Positions 1 through 10,000 of a DNA stretch of 64,000 bases are shown piece after piece. The notes under the pieces were generated by a model. It was not told the origin of the DNA. It saw only the letters and a list, made by a program, of their open reading frames with translations, and searched no databases. This DNA is from JAENWD01 sp963796915 (GTDB lineage Bacteria > Acidobacteriota > Vicinamibacteria > Vicinamibacterales > JAENWD01), in NCBI GenBank assembly GCA_963796915.1, contig CAWCNI010000004.1:1798001-1862000 (forward strand), in the 5' to 3' direction. Both the position numbers and the translations under genes were made by a program. The stretch's first letter is position 1. Each line of letters begins with the position of its first letter.

Positions 1-1
1 T

Positions 2-331
2 CTGCTGCGGCCCGGCGTGCCGGATGGAATGATCCCGATGACCGTGCTCACGCTCACGGAGATTCTGGTCGGCTCAACACTGGTGCTGACAGTCGCGATC
101 ATGACCGAGTCGGAGACCTTCACCGTCGCCGCGCTGCTGATCGGCAACCTGGCGGTCAACGCCGTCATCTTCATGCTCGCCCGGGTGCCGTCCATCGGCG
201 GCACGATGAAATCTGAATCGCTCGCGTGGAGCCCCGCGGCCCTGACCGCCCTCGGCGTGGAGCTCTCCGTCATCGCCGCGCTCGTCGCGCTCACGTTCTT
301 CGTGCAGGGACGCAAGACGTCGTTCCTCTAA
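2..331 (+). CDS. C-terminal end of an integral membrane protein (5' incomplete)
   Basis: The reading frame is open from the left edge to a TAA at 329-331, so this is the tail of a longer gene; a GTG at 17 is a possible but unneeded start. About 109 residues are visible and are strongly hydrophobic. At least three membrane-spanning stretches can be seen: around TEILVGSTLVLTVAIM, FTVAALLIGNLAVNAVIFML and ALTALGVELSVIAALVALTF. It ends in a short basic tail (QGRKTSFL). No family motif is recognisable in the fragment. It lies 20 bp upstream of the acyltransferase gene on the same strand, so the two could be co-transcribed. Confidence 0.55.
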   Translation: MLRPGVPDGMIPMTVLTLTEILVGSTLVLTVAIMTESETFTVAALLIGNLAVNAVIFMLARVPSIGGTMKSESLAWSPAALTALGVELSVIAALVALTFFVQGRKTSFL

Positions 332-351
332 CCCGCTGAAAGGAATTTGAT

Positions 352-1608
352 ATGCAAGTCGCTCATGACGCTCGAAGTGTGTCCGTCCGACGTCCGGTGG
401 ACCTCGTTCAGGACGCGCCGGTTGTGCCGGTGATGCGTCGAAACGTGACGCTGGCCAGCCTGCGCACGTTCGTCACGCTGCTCGTCGTCGCGCACCACGC
501 GGCTCTCGCGTACCACCAGTACGCGCCGCCGCCGCCCGCGTCGCTGGCCGGGGCTGGCGCGTGGCCGGCGTTCCCGATCGTCGATCCCAACCGCTGGGGC
601 GGCGCCGCGCTGCTGGTCGGCATCAACGACACGTTCTTCATGTCGCTCATGTTCCTGGTGTCCGGCGTCTTTGCGTGGCCCAGCCTCGTGCGCAAGGGCG
701 CATCCAGCTATCTGCGCGATCGCGCGCTGCGGCTCGGCGTGCCGTTTGTCGCGTCGGTGTTGCTGCTCGCCCCCCTGGCCTACTACCCCACCTACCTGAC
801 GACGAGCGGGCACGGAGGTGTCCTCGACTTCGCCCGGACGTGGATCTCGATGGGCCTGTCGTACGCCGGCCCGGCATGGTTCCTGTGGGTGCTGTTCGTC
901 TTCGGCGCCGTGCTGTCAGCGCTCTCCACCTGGACGCCGGCCTTCGTGCCGCGGCTCGGCGGGCTGTTCGGGCACCTTGCCGATCGCCCGCTGCGCTTTG
1001 TGGGCCTGCTGATTGCCGCATCAGCCGTGGCCTACCTTCCGCTGGCGCTGGTGATTGACCCGAGCCAGTGGCCGCACCTCGGGCCCTTCTGGATTCAGGG
1101 CAGCCGCGCCCTCCACTATCTCGTGTACTTCGTGGCCGGCGCCGGCCTCGGGGCGTATGGAAACGACCGCGGGCTGCTGGCACGCGATGGCCGGTTCGCG
1201 CGGCGCTGGCCGCTCTGGCTGGCCGTTGCGTTCGTCGCGTTCGTCTTCGGCGTGGCGATGGTGATCGCCATCATCTCGACGATCCCGAACGGCGGCCCGA
1301 GCGTCGGGCTGAGCACGCTCGGCAACATCGCGTTCGTGCTGTCGTGTGCGGGCTGGTCGGTGGCGGTGCTGGCGCTGTTCGTGCGTTACGCCGGACGGCG
1401 CGCGCAGACCGGCTCCCTCGGCGTGAATGCCTACGGCATCTACCTCTTTCACTACATCTGCGTCACCTGGCTCCAATACAGCCTGCTGCCGGCGAGCCTG
1501 CCAGGCGCGGTGAAGTTCACCCTGGTGCTGGTCGGCGCCGTGACGGCGAGCTGGGGACTGAGCGCGCTGGCGCGGCGGGTGCCTGCCATCGCGAGAGTGA
1601 TCGGGTAG
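352..1608 (+). CDS. Acyltransferase family 3 membrane protein
   Basis: 418 residues, a polytopic inner-membrane protein of the acyltransferase-3 (OafA/OpgC-like) type, which transfers acyl groups from the cytoplasmic side to extracytoplasmic glycans or other acceptors. The N-terminal signature region LRTFVTLLVVAHHAALAYH carries the histidine pair in the first membrane helix. It is followed by about ten hydrophobic segments and a C-terminal helix pair containing YGIYLFHYICVTWL, a pattern typical of the family. The ATG at 352 has an AAGGAA ribosome-binding site about 8 bases upstream. An internal Met at residue 28 (VMRRNVTLASLR) is the alternative start and would remove a hydrophilic leader. 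The acceptor substrate cannot be told from the sequence. A strong hairpin follows the gene. Confidence 0.8.
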   Translation: MQVAHDARSVSVRRPVDLVQDAPVVPVMRRNVTLASLRTFVTLLVVAHHAALAYHQYAPPPPASLAGAGAWPAFPIVDPNRWGGAALLVGINDTFFMSLMFLVSGVFAWPSLVRKGASSYLRDRALRLGVPFVASVLLLAPLAYYPTYLTTSGHGGVLDFARTWISMGLSYAGPAWFLWVLFVFGAVLSALSTWTPAFVPRLGGLFGHLADRPLRFVGLLIAASAVAYLPLALVIDPSQWPHLGPFWIQGSRALHYLVYFVAGAGLGAYGNDRGLLARDGRFARRWPLWLAVAFVAFVFGVAMVIAIISTIPNGGPSVGLSTLGNIAFVLSCAGWSVAVLALFVRYAGRRAQTGSLGVNAYGIYLFHYICVTWLQYSLLPASLPGAVKFTLVLVGAVTASWGLSALARRVPAIARVIG

Positions 1609-1636
1609 GCGGCGTTCGAACGTGCGTACAAACAAC

Positions 1637-1666
1637 AAGGGCCACGCGATCGCTCGCGTGGCCCTT
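1637..1666. terminator. Hairpin terminator between convergent genes
   Basis: A 12-bp perfect stem (AAGGGCCACGCG with CGCGTGGCCCTT) closes a 6-base loop. It lies between the stop codons of the acyltransferase (1608) and the PEP-CTERM gene (1690, opposite strand). Read on the minus strand the stem is followed by TTGTTGTTT, a fair U-rich tail, so it should terminate the PEP-CTERM transcript best and probably serves both directions. Confidence 0.75.
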
Positions 1667-1689
1667 GCAGAGCTGCGGGAAGTGGACGA

Positions 1690-2238
1690 CTAGCGGGCTG
1701 CGCGCCGGCGGCCGCGAACCAGGCCGACCAGGCCCATGCCCAGCAGGCCGAGGGTTGCGGGCTCCGGCACGGGCGCCGTGTCGCCAACCGAGCGCGACGT
1801 GATGGTCGCCGGCGAGACCAGCAGGCCGCAGCCGTCGTTGCACGTGAACGTGTCGGACCCGTAGTTGACCCAACCGCCAACAAGCGACAGCGTCACCGGC
1901 GGCGGCCCGGACAACGCCGGCGAGACATGCAGCGCCAGGTAGGGCGCGAAGCCGGGGCCCGCGAACGCGAACGTGCTGGCGTCGGTGAACAGGAACGCGT
2001 CGCCGGCGCTGCTCTCATAGTGGTGATTGAGCGCCGCGTAGGTGCCGGTCACGTCGATGTCAAAGCCTTCGATCGTCGTGAACGCATCGTCGGTCTGGAA
2101 CGACCCGGTCGCGACGTTGTCGCCAAACCCCTGCGGGTTGTGGAACTGCACGTTGTTGAACGTCCAGATCGTGCTCGCGGACGCCGCACTTGCCACACCC
2201 AGCATTGCCATTGCCACAACCAACGCACGAAGCCTCAT
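1690..2238 (-). CDS. Secreted PEP-CTERM sorting-domain protein
   Basis: 182 residues. The start at 2238 (MRLRALVVAM) follows an AGGAGGG-like site and opens a clean signal peptide ending near SAASAS. The middle is a soluble beta-rich domain without a recognisable enzyme motif (for example TIWTFNNVQFHNPQGFGDN). The C-terminus is a textbook PEP-CTERM anchor: the VPEP motif, then a hydrophobic helix (ATLGLLGMGLVGLV), then the basic cluster RGRRRAAR. Such proteins are exported by Sec and processed by an exosortase, usually alongside exopolysaccharide production. No exosortase is in this window. A further upstream start at 2298 would place a non-signal extension before the signal peptide and is rejected. 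Confidence 0.85.
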   Translation of the reverse strand: MRLRALVVAMAMLGVASAASASTIWTFNNVQFHNPQGFGDNVATGSFQTDDAFTTIEGFDIDVTGTYAALNHHYESSAGDAFLFTDASTFAFAGPGFAPYLALHVSPALSGPPPVTLSLVGGWVNYGSDTFTCNDGCGLLVSPATITSRSVGDTAPVPEPATLGLLGMGLVGLVRGRRRAAR

Positions 2239-2393
2239 GAGCCCTCCGTCCAGGATCAGAACCGGAGATGCACAAGCAAGAGCTGCGCCGCATTCCATGC
2301 TCGAGCTAATTGAATAAGTCGCTAGTAGTGAAACACTTACAGTTTTGTCTCGCCGCTAACTCTGCAGGAAGTCGCCGTGGGAAGGAACTAAGG

Positions 2394-3134
2394 TCAGACT
2401 GGGTCGGGGTGTGCGGTCCTATGAACGGCGGCGTGCGAGGCCAGCGCGCCCAGCCACTCCGTCGCTCCAGCGTCTTCGGAGCGAAGGTGAGGGCCAATAG
2501 GGGAGCCGATGACGACCACCGTCCCCGCACCCATCCGCCGTCGGACGCCGACGACAGCATCACCGCTCCACGCGATTGGCGTCCATCCGGGCCCTTCGAG
2601 CGGAATGACACGACTGAAGTCGCGGACCATTACGGCCACGGGCCAGGTGTAATCGACGTACGGGACCGGCCTGTCGCTCACCCTCGGCGATCCGGAGGGA
2701 CGTCCTGCGCGAAGGCCCAGCGTCTGAGACAGCCAGACGGTGCCCGACGAGCACAGGTCGCGGTCGCCGAAGCCAAACCCAAGTTCGACGAGGCAGAGGT
2801 CACCGAGCGCCGCACGCCGCAATAGCAGGTGCGAGGTCGTGGACCCTGCTTCGCAGACCGCGGGAACCAGCAACAGTCCCCGGGGCCACGCGTCGCCGCG
2901 ACACGCGGTGGCGCCTATCGTTCTCGCGGCGAGGCCGAGGGCCTGCAGGCCCGCCCCGAAGCCGGCCATGGAGTCCCGGAGTCCGCAGCCACTCCCCAGG
3001 TCCAGGGTGGTGATCGACGCGACGGCGTCGCGCGTGCGCGGGGCTGCCGCCTCCGCGATCGTGCCGCCGCTCTGCAACGCAGCAGCCGCTCCCGCGCCCG
3101 CTATTGTCAGGAAGGTCCGGCGATCGATCCGCAC
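2394..3134 (-). CDS. Tat-exported protein of unknown function
   Basis: 246 residues starting at a GTG (3134) that lies only 2 bp after the stop of the upstream isomerase gene, so translation is probably coupled. The N-terminus VRIDRRTFLTIAGAGAAAA is a twin-arginine signal (RRTFL) with an Ala-rich hydrophobic core. The mature part has alternating hydrophobic strands and glycine-rich turns (for example MGAGTVVVIGSPIGPHL near the C-terminus), compatible with a glutamine-amidotransferase-like or ThuA-like Rossmann fold. No catalytic triad can be assigned with confidence. Gene order suggests a partner of the sugar isomerase. A longer reading upstream of the GTG overlaps the isomerase and is not credible. 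Confidence 0.6.
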   Translation of the reverse strand: MRIDRRTFLTIAGAGAAAALQSGGTIAEAAAPRTRDAVASITTLDLGSGCGLRDSMAGFGAGLQALGLAARTIGATACRGDAWPRGLLLVPAVCEAGSTTSHLLLRRAALGDLCLVELGFGFGDRDLCSSGTVWLSQTLGLRAGRPSGSPRVSDRPVPYVDYTWPVAVMVRDFSRVIPLEGPGWTPIAWSGDAVVGVRRRMGAGTVVVIGSPIGPHLRSEDAGATEWLGALASHAAVHRTAHPDPV

Positions 3135-3136
3135 GA

Positions 3137-3976
3137 TCAGAAGTGACCCGCGATGAGGCGGCTCATGGCGGCGGCAGTGTCGTAGAACTGCTGATCGGGC
3201 GCGAAGCGGTAGCGTGACTCCATCTCCGCGATCAACCAGCCGTCGTAGTGCACCTTGTCGAGCGCGGCCCGAATCGCGGGCCAGTTGTTGTCGCCGAGAA
3301 ACAGGTTCGTGTAGACGCTCTCGTTGCCGCACCGGCCGCGATGCTTCAGGACGTCCTTGAGGTGAATCCGCGTGATGCGCGGCCCGTGCATCTCGATCCA
3401 CTGCTCGGCGAACCCGGTGTCGTGGATGTTGCCGACGTCGAGATGGATGCCGACGTGCGGGCTCCCCACGTCGTCGAGAAAGGTCTTGAACTCACGCGGC
3501 GAGAGGAGGAACCGCTGCTCCGAGTTGCAGTTCTCGCAGCCGATCTTCACGCCGGCCGCGCCGGCTTTCACCGCCAGCGACTTCAGGCCTTCGACAGTGC
3601 GGACGTAGACCTCGTTGTAGGGAATCTCCTCGGTGACAATGCCCGCCACCACGAGAATGGCGTCGCTGCCGACGAGATGCGCTACCTCAATCTGCCGCTC
3701 GAGATTCGCCTTCGCCGTCTGCTGGACGGCGGGATCGCGGGCCGAGATCGGGTGGTCCCAGTCGAGCGTGTTGGAGACGTTGGAGATCTCGAGGCCGGCG
3801 TCTCTCACGCGGTGCGCCAGATCGATCACCGCGCGGTCGCTGGTCCCAACCTGCAGCCAGGGGCTGCCGCCCAGCCACAGCTCGACGCCCTCGAACCCGG
3901 CCTTCTTGATCAGGTCGAGGCCGCGATCGAGGCCCCAGCCCTCCGGAATCATCGTGTCGCCAATGGACTTCCGCAC
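3137..3976 (-). CDS. Sugar phosphate isomerase/epimerase-like TIM-barrel protein
   Basis: 279 residues of the xylose-isomerase-like TIM barrel / AP-endonuclease-2 superfamily, which covers sugar isomerases, epimerases and related metal enzymes. Typical elements are visible: LIKKAGFEGVELWLGG near the N-terminus, KIGCENCNSEQRFLLSP (strand 5 Glu), VGIHLDVGNIHD (metal-binding His/Asp), RITRIHLKDVLKH, and LIAEMESRYR (C-terminal Glu). There is no signal peptide, unlike the related Tat-bearing isomerase at 25064-25942. The start is GTG at 3976. It is followed immediately by the Tat-protein gene and preceded by the RND pump, all on the minus strand, so one long transcript is possible. The exact substrate is unknown. 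Confidence 0.8.
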   Translation of the reverse strand: MRKSIGDTMIPEGWGLDRGLDLIKKAGFEGVELWLGGSPWLQVGTSDRAVIDLAHRVRDAGLEISNVSNTLDWDHPISARDPAVQQTAKANLERQIEVAHLVGSDAILVVAGIVTEEIPYNEVYVRTVEGLKSLAVKAGAAGVKIGCENCNSEQRFLLSPREFKTFLDDVGSPHVGIHLDVGNIHDTGFAEQWIEMHGPRITRIHLKDVLKHRGRCGNESVYTNLFLGDNNWPAIRAALDKVHYDGWLIAEMESRYRFAPDQQFYDTAAAMSRLIAGHF

Positions 3977-4004
3977 GCGTCCTCCGCGGGGTTGGCTGGC
4001 CGGT

Positions 4005-7000
4005 CTAGTGCGCTTCTGCGACGGCGCGCCGATGCGCGCTCCTGAGACGGAGCCGATCGAGGTAGAGATATACCACCGGCGTGGTGTAGAGCGTCAGCAC
4101 CTGGCTCACCAGGAGGCCGCCGACGATGGCGATCCCGAGCGGACGGCGCAGCTCGGAGCCTTCGCCAGTGCCGAGCATCAACGGCAGCGCGCCGAGCATC
4201 GCCGCCATCGTCGTCATCAGGATCGGCCGGAGCCGCAGGCTGCAGGCCTGGCGAATCGACGCCTCTGGCGTCAGCCGGTTGTCCCGCTCGAGCTGCAGCG
4301 CGACGTCAATCATGAGGATCGCGTTCTTCATGACGACGCCGACCAGCAGGAACAGGCCAAGCATCGCGATCAGGCTGAACTCGGTGTCGAGCACCTGCAG
4401 CGCCAGCAGCGCGCCAACACCGGCGGACGGCAGCGTCGAGAGAATCGTCAGCGGGTGCATGTAGCTCTCGTAGAGGACGCCGAGGACGATGTAGACGATG
4501 AGCAGCGTGCCGAGGATCGCAATGGGCTGATTGCCCTGCATCGTCTGGAACAGCTGCGCGTTGCCCTGGAGGCGGCCCTGCACCGCCGCCGGCATCGCGA
4601 GATGCTCGACGGCACGATCGATCGCCTCCTGCGCCTGGCTGACGGTGACGCCAGGTTTCAGCTCGAAGGAGATCGACGTGGAGGCGAACTGGCCCCAGTG
4701 GCTGATCCGGTCCGTCGCCGTCGTGTGCTCGTAGTGGCTGAACGTCGAGAGCGGCACCCGCCGCCCCGCGGCCATGATGTAGAGGCGGTCGAGCGCTTCG
4801 GGGCCGCGCGCCTGCTCGGGCGACACTTCCATCACCACGCGGTACTGGTTCAAGGCGTTGTAGATCGTGGACACCTGGCGCTGCCCGAAGGCGTTGTTCA
4901 AGGTCTGGGTGACCGTGGCCATGTCGACGCCGAGCCGCTTGGCCTCGGCGCGATCGACGACGAGCGACACCTGCTGGCTCGAGACCAGCTCGTCGTCGAA
5001 GCCGGTCAACTCCGGCAGCGGCTTGAGCACGGCTTTCACGCGTTCGCCCCACGTCCGCAGCAGGCGCGTGTCGTCGGCCAGCAGCGTGTACTCGTAGCCG
5101 CTGCCCCACCCGCCGCCGCCGAACCGGATGTCCTGATCGACGAACATCCAGAACTTCGCCCCCGGGATGTGCGGCAGCGTGCGGCGAAGGCGCTCGACGA
5201 CCTGGTCCGCCGGAGTCTTCCGATCGGCGAGCGGCTTCAGCCTGAGGAACGTCCACGCGTTGTTGATGCCGCGCCCGCCGCCGATGAACCCGCCGATGCT
5301 TTCGACGGCCGGATCCTTCAGGGCGGCCCTGCGGAAGGCATCGATCTTCGGCTGCATCACCTGGAACGACATGCCGTCGTCGCCGCGGATGAAGCCGCCA
5401 ACCTGGCCGGTGTCCTGCTGCGGCAGAAAGCTCTTGGGCGCCACCATGTAGAGATAGCACGTTGAGCGCCATCACGCCGAGGAGCAGGCAGATGACGAGC
5501 GGCGCATGCCGCAGCGACCACCCCAGTGACCTCTCGTAGCCGCGCCGCAGCCGGCCAAACGCGCCGTCGCTGATCCGCTCGAAAATCGTCGGCTTCTGGC
5601 CCGGCTTGCGGCCGAGCCACCGTGAGCACAGCATCGGCGTCAGCGTGAGCGATACCAGCAGCGAAATCGTGATTGCCGCCACGAGCGTGATCGAGAACTC
5701 CCTGAACAGGCGCTCGACAATGCCGCCCATGAACAGGATGGAGACAAACACCGCCACCAGCGCCAGGTTCATCGAGAGCAGCGTGGCCCCCACCTCGCGC
5801 GCGCCGATCAGCGCCGCGTCGAGCGGCGTCCGCCCCGCCTCCACGTGTCGCGACACGTTCTCGAGCACGACGATCGCGTCATCGACGACGAGACCCGTGG
5901 CGACGATCAGCGCCATGAGCGAGAGGTTGTTGAGCGAGAACCCGCACAGATACATGACGCCGAACGCGCCGACCAGCGCCACCGGCACCGCAGTCACCGG
6001 AACCGCGGCGGCGCGCGGGCTGGCCAGGAACAGCAGGACGACGAGAATCACCAGGCCCACCGCCAGGAACAGCGTCCGCTCGGCGTCGTGCAGCGCCGCG
6101 CGAATCCCTGGCGACCGGTCGCTGGCCACGCTCAGCTCGACTCCGGCCGGGACAAAGGCCCGCAGCACCGGCAACTGGCGCCGGATCGCGTCCACGGTCT
6201 CGATGATGTTGGCGTCTGGCTGCCGGCTGATGACCAGCAGCACCGCCGGGTCGGTGTTGAAGAACCCGCTGTTGAACCGGTCCTCGACGTCGTCGGTCAC
6301 GCGCGCGACGTCGCCAAGACGGACCGGAGCGCCGTTGACGTAGCGCACGATGAGCGGACGGTACTCGGCCGCCCTGACCAGCTGATCGCTCGCCTGAATC
6401 TGCCACGAGCGGTCGCTGTCCTCGACGATGCCCTTGGGGCGAAGGAGGTTGGCGCCCGCGATGACCCGCCGGACGTCGTCGAGCGCGATGCCGTACTGCG
6501 ACAGGGCGTTCGGCTGCAGCTCGACGCGCACAGCCGGCAGCGAGCCGCCGCCGACGGTGACGTCGCCGACGCCGGTGACCTGCGCCACCTTCTGCGCCAG
6601 CACTGTCGAGGCGAGATCGTACAGCTGGCTGGTCGTGCGTGTCTTCGAGGTCAGCGCCAGGATCATGATCGGCGCCTGCGACGGGTTGATCTTGCGGTAT
6701 TGCGGCATCCCGGGCAGCCCGCTCGGCAGCAGCGACCGCGAGGCGTTGATCGCCGCCTGCACCTCGCGTGCGGCGGAGTTGATGTCCTTGCCGAGGTCGA
6801 ACTGGACGCTGATCCGCGTGGCGCCCTGCGAGCTGTTCGACGTCAGCTCGTTGACGCCGGCGATCGTGCCCAGCGCGCGCTCGAGCGGCGTCGCCACGGT
6901 GGATGCCATGATCTCCGGGCTCGCGCCCGGCAGGTTGGCGAAGACCATGATGACCGGAAAATCCACTTGCGGGAGCGGCGAGACTGGCAGACGCGTGAAC

Positions 7001-7083
7001 GCCACCGCGCCGGCCAGCACGATCGACAGGTTGAGCAGCGTCGTCGCAACGGGCCGGCGGATGAACGGCGCGGAGATGCTCAT
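4005..7083 (-). CDS. RND efflux permease (MdtC-like), interrupted by a single-base frameshift
   Basis: The second inner-membrane RND permease of a tripartite pump that exports drugs or other toxic compounds by proton antiport. The N-terminal half starts at ATG 7083 (MSISAPFIRRPVATTLL) and shows the transmembrane proton-relay motif VVDDAIVVLENVSRH. The C-terminal half, from MVAPKSFLPQQDTGQVGGF to the end, is in another frame. The frames meet at 5457: removing one base there gives MALNVYLYMVAPKSFLP, exactly what the family expects, and restores about 1025 residues, normal length. The ATGA overlap with the upstream permease at 7080-7083 shows tight coupling. It is either a recently broken gene or a sequence error; because both halves are well conserved I favour the error. 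Confidence 0.85.
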
Positions 7084-10000
7084 GACAGGCCGGGGCGCGG
7101 CACTTCGACGGCAAGCGCGGCGGAAGCGCCATGCCACCGGCGGCCGAGCCTGTCGAAGAACAGGTAGATGACCGGGGTCGTGAAGAGCGTGAGGACCTGG
7201 CTCACCAGCAGGCCGCCGACCATCACGAGGCCGAGCGGCTGCCGCAGTTCAGCGCCGGAGCCGGCGGCAAACATCAGCGGCAGCGCGCCGAAGAGCGCCG
7301 CCAGCGTCGTCATGAGGATCGGACGGAAGCGCAGGAGTGCCGCCTGGTAGATCGCGTCCTGTGGCGCCATGCCTTCCGTACGCTCGGCGTCGAGCGCGAA
7401 GTCGATCATCATGATCGCGTTCTTCTTGACGATCCCGATGAGCAGGATGATGCCGATGATGGCGATCAGGCTGAGATCGCGCCCGGTCAACAGCAGTGCC
7501 AGCAAGGCGCCGACGCCGGCCGACGGGAGCGTCGACAGAATCGTCAACGGGTGAACGTAGCTTTCGTAGAGCACGCCCAGCACGATGTACATCGTGACGA
7601 CAGCCGCCAGGATCAGCAGCAAGGTGCTGTCCAGCGACGCGCGAAACGCCTCGGCGGCGCCCTGGAATCGCGTGGTCACGCTGGGCGGGATGCCGAGCTC
7701 CTGCTCCGCCTGCTCGATCGCCGTGACGGCCTGCCCGAGCGACGTACCCGGCCCGAGGTTGAACGACAGCGTGACCGCCGGGAACTGGCCTGCGTGGTTG
7801 ATGGCCAGGCGCGTGTGACGCTCTTCGACGCTGGCGATGCTGGCCAGCGGAATCTGGCGGCCGTCGCTGGTGGCGACGTGAATCTGAGTGAGCGCACCGG
7901 GGCCGATCTGGTAGCGCGGCGCGGCCTCGAGCACCACGCGATACTGATTCGCCTGCGTGTAGATGGTGGAGATGAGGCGCTGCCCGAAGGCGTCGTAGAG
8001 CGCGTCGTCTATCGCCGAGACACTGACGCCGAGCCGGCTGGCAGCGTCGCGGTCGATGTTCAGGAACGCCTGCAGCCCGCGATCCTGCAGGTCGCTGGCG
8101 ACGTCGAGGAGCTCGGGCTGCTTGCGAAGACGATCGATCAGGCGCGGCACCCAGCGGCTCAATTGATCTGCGTCTGGGCACTCCATGATGAACTGGAACT
8201 GCGTGCGGCTGACCCTGTCCTCGATCGTCAGGTCCTGAACCGGTTGCAGGTAGAGGGTGATGCCGGGCACCGCCTGGAGGCGCGTTCTCAGGCTGTCGAT
8301 GATCGCGGGAGCGGAACGCCTGCGCTCGTCACGGGGCGCCAGCGTAATCAGCATGCGGCCGCTGTTGAGCGTCGTGTTGCTGCCGTCGATCCCGATGAAG
8401 GATGACAGGCCGGCGACGTCAGGCTCGGCGAGAATCGCCCGCGCCGCCGCCTGCTGCCGATCGGCCATCGCGCTGAACGAGATCGACTGCGGCGCCTCGC
8501 TGATGGCCTGAATGGCGCCGGTGTCCTGCACCGGGAAGAACCCCTTCGGCACCGCCATGTACAGCACGACAGTCAGGACCAGCGTCGCCAGCGCCACGAG
8601 CAGCGTCAGGCCCTGATGATCCAGCACCCACCGCAGCTGCCTGCCGTAGGAGCGCACGAGGCTGTCGAGCACGGCGCCGCTCTTGCGGTGGAACCAGCCG
8701 TGGCTGGTTTCGTGCTCGGCGCGCAGCAGCCGCGCGCTCATCATCGGCGTCAGCGTCAGCGACACGACCAGCGAGATCAGGATCGACACCGCGAGGGTGA
8801 TTGCAAACTCGCGGAACAGGCGGCCGACGACGTCCGCCATGAACAGGAGGGGGATCAGCACCGCGATGAGCGAGATCGTCAGGGAGATCAGGGTGAAGCC
8901 GATTTCACGGGCCCCGATCAGCGCCGCCCGCAGCGGTGTCTCCCCTTCCTCGAGATGCCTCGCGATGTTCTCTACCATCACGATGGCGTCGTCGACGACG
9001 AAGCCGGTCGCAATGGTCAGCGCCATCAGCGTCAGGTTGTTGACAGAGAACCCGGCCAGGTACATCACCGCGAACGTGCCGACGAGCGAGAGCGGCACGA
9101 CCACGCTCGGGATCAGCGTCGCGGGGATATTTCGCAGGAACAGGAACGTCACCATGACGACCAGCGCGACGGCGAAGATCAACTCCTGCTGGACGTCGTG
9201 GACCGAGGCGCGAATCGTGCCGGTGCGGTCGCTGATGACGGTCACCTGCAGCGTGGACGGCAGGCTGGCGGTCAACTGCGGGAGCAGCGTCTTCACGCGG
9301 TCGACGACGGCGATGACGTTCGCGCCGGGCTGGCGCTGCACGTTGACGAGGACGGCCGGCAGCTCGTTGGACCACGCCGCCAGGCGCCGGTTCTCGGCGC
9401 CGTCGATGACGTCGGCCACGTCGTCGAGGCGCAGCGGCGCGCCGTCCTGATACGCGATGATCAGGTCGCGATACGCCGCCGGCGAGCGCAGCTGGTCGTT
9501 GGCGTCGAGCATGAACGACCGCTCGGGGCCGTCGAAGTTGCCTTTCGGCTGGTTGACGTTGGCCGACGCGATCGCCGAGCGCAATGTCTGCAGGTTCAGG
9601 CCGTGCGCGGCGAGCGCCGAAGGGTTGGCCTGAATGCGGACGGCGGGACGCTGCCCGCCGGCGATGCTGACAAGGCCCACGCCAGGGACCTGCGACAGCT
9701 TCTGCGCCACGCGGGTGTCGACCAGATCGTGCACCTGCGGCAGCGGCACTGTCGCCGACGTGATTGCCAAGGTCAGCACCGGCGTGTCGGCCGGGTTGAC
9801 CTTGTTGTAGACCGGCGGCTGCGGAAGGTCGTTCGGCAGGAGCGCCGTGGCCGCGTTGATCGCCGCCTGCACTTCCTGCTCGGCGACCTCGAGCGGTTTC
9901 TCGAGCGAGAACCGAAGCGTGATGACCGATGCGCCGCCGGAGCTCGACGACGACATCTGGTCGAGGCCCGGGAGCTGGCCGAACTGACGTTCGAGCGGCG

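Noticed and set aside
5845..7167. Very long plus-strand frames opposite the RND permeases (also 7131-8405, 8616-10427, 11520-13742)
   Set aside because: Arg/His/Gln-rich, with no ribosome-binding sites, and antisense to conserved pump and glycosidase genes; artefacts of high GC.
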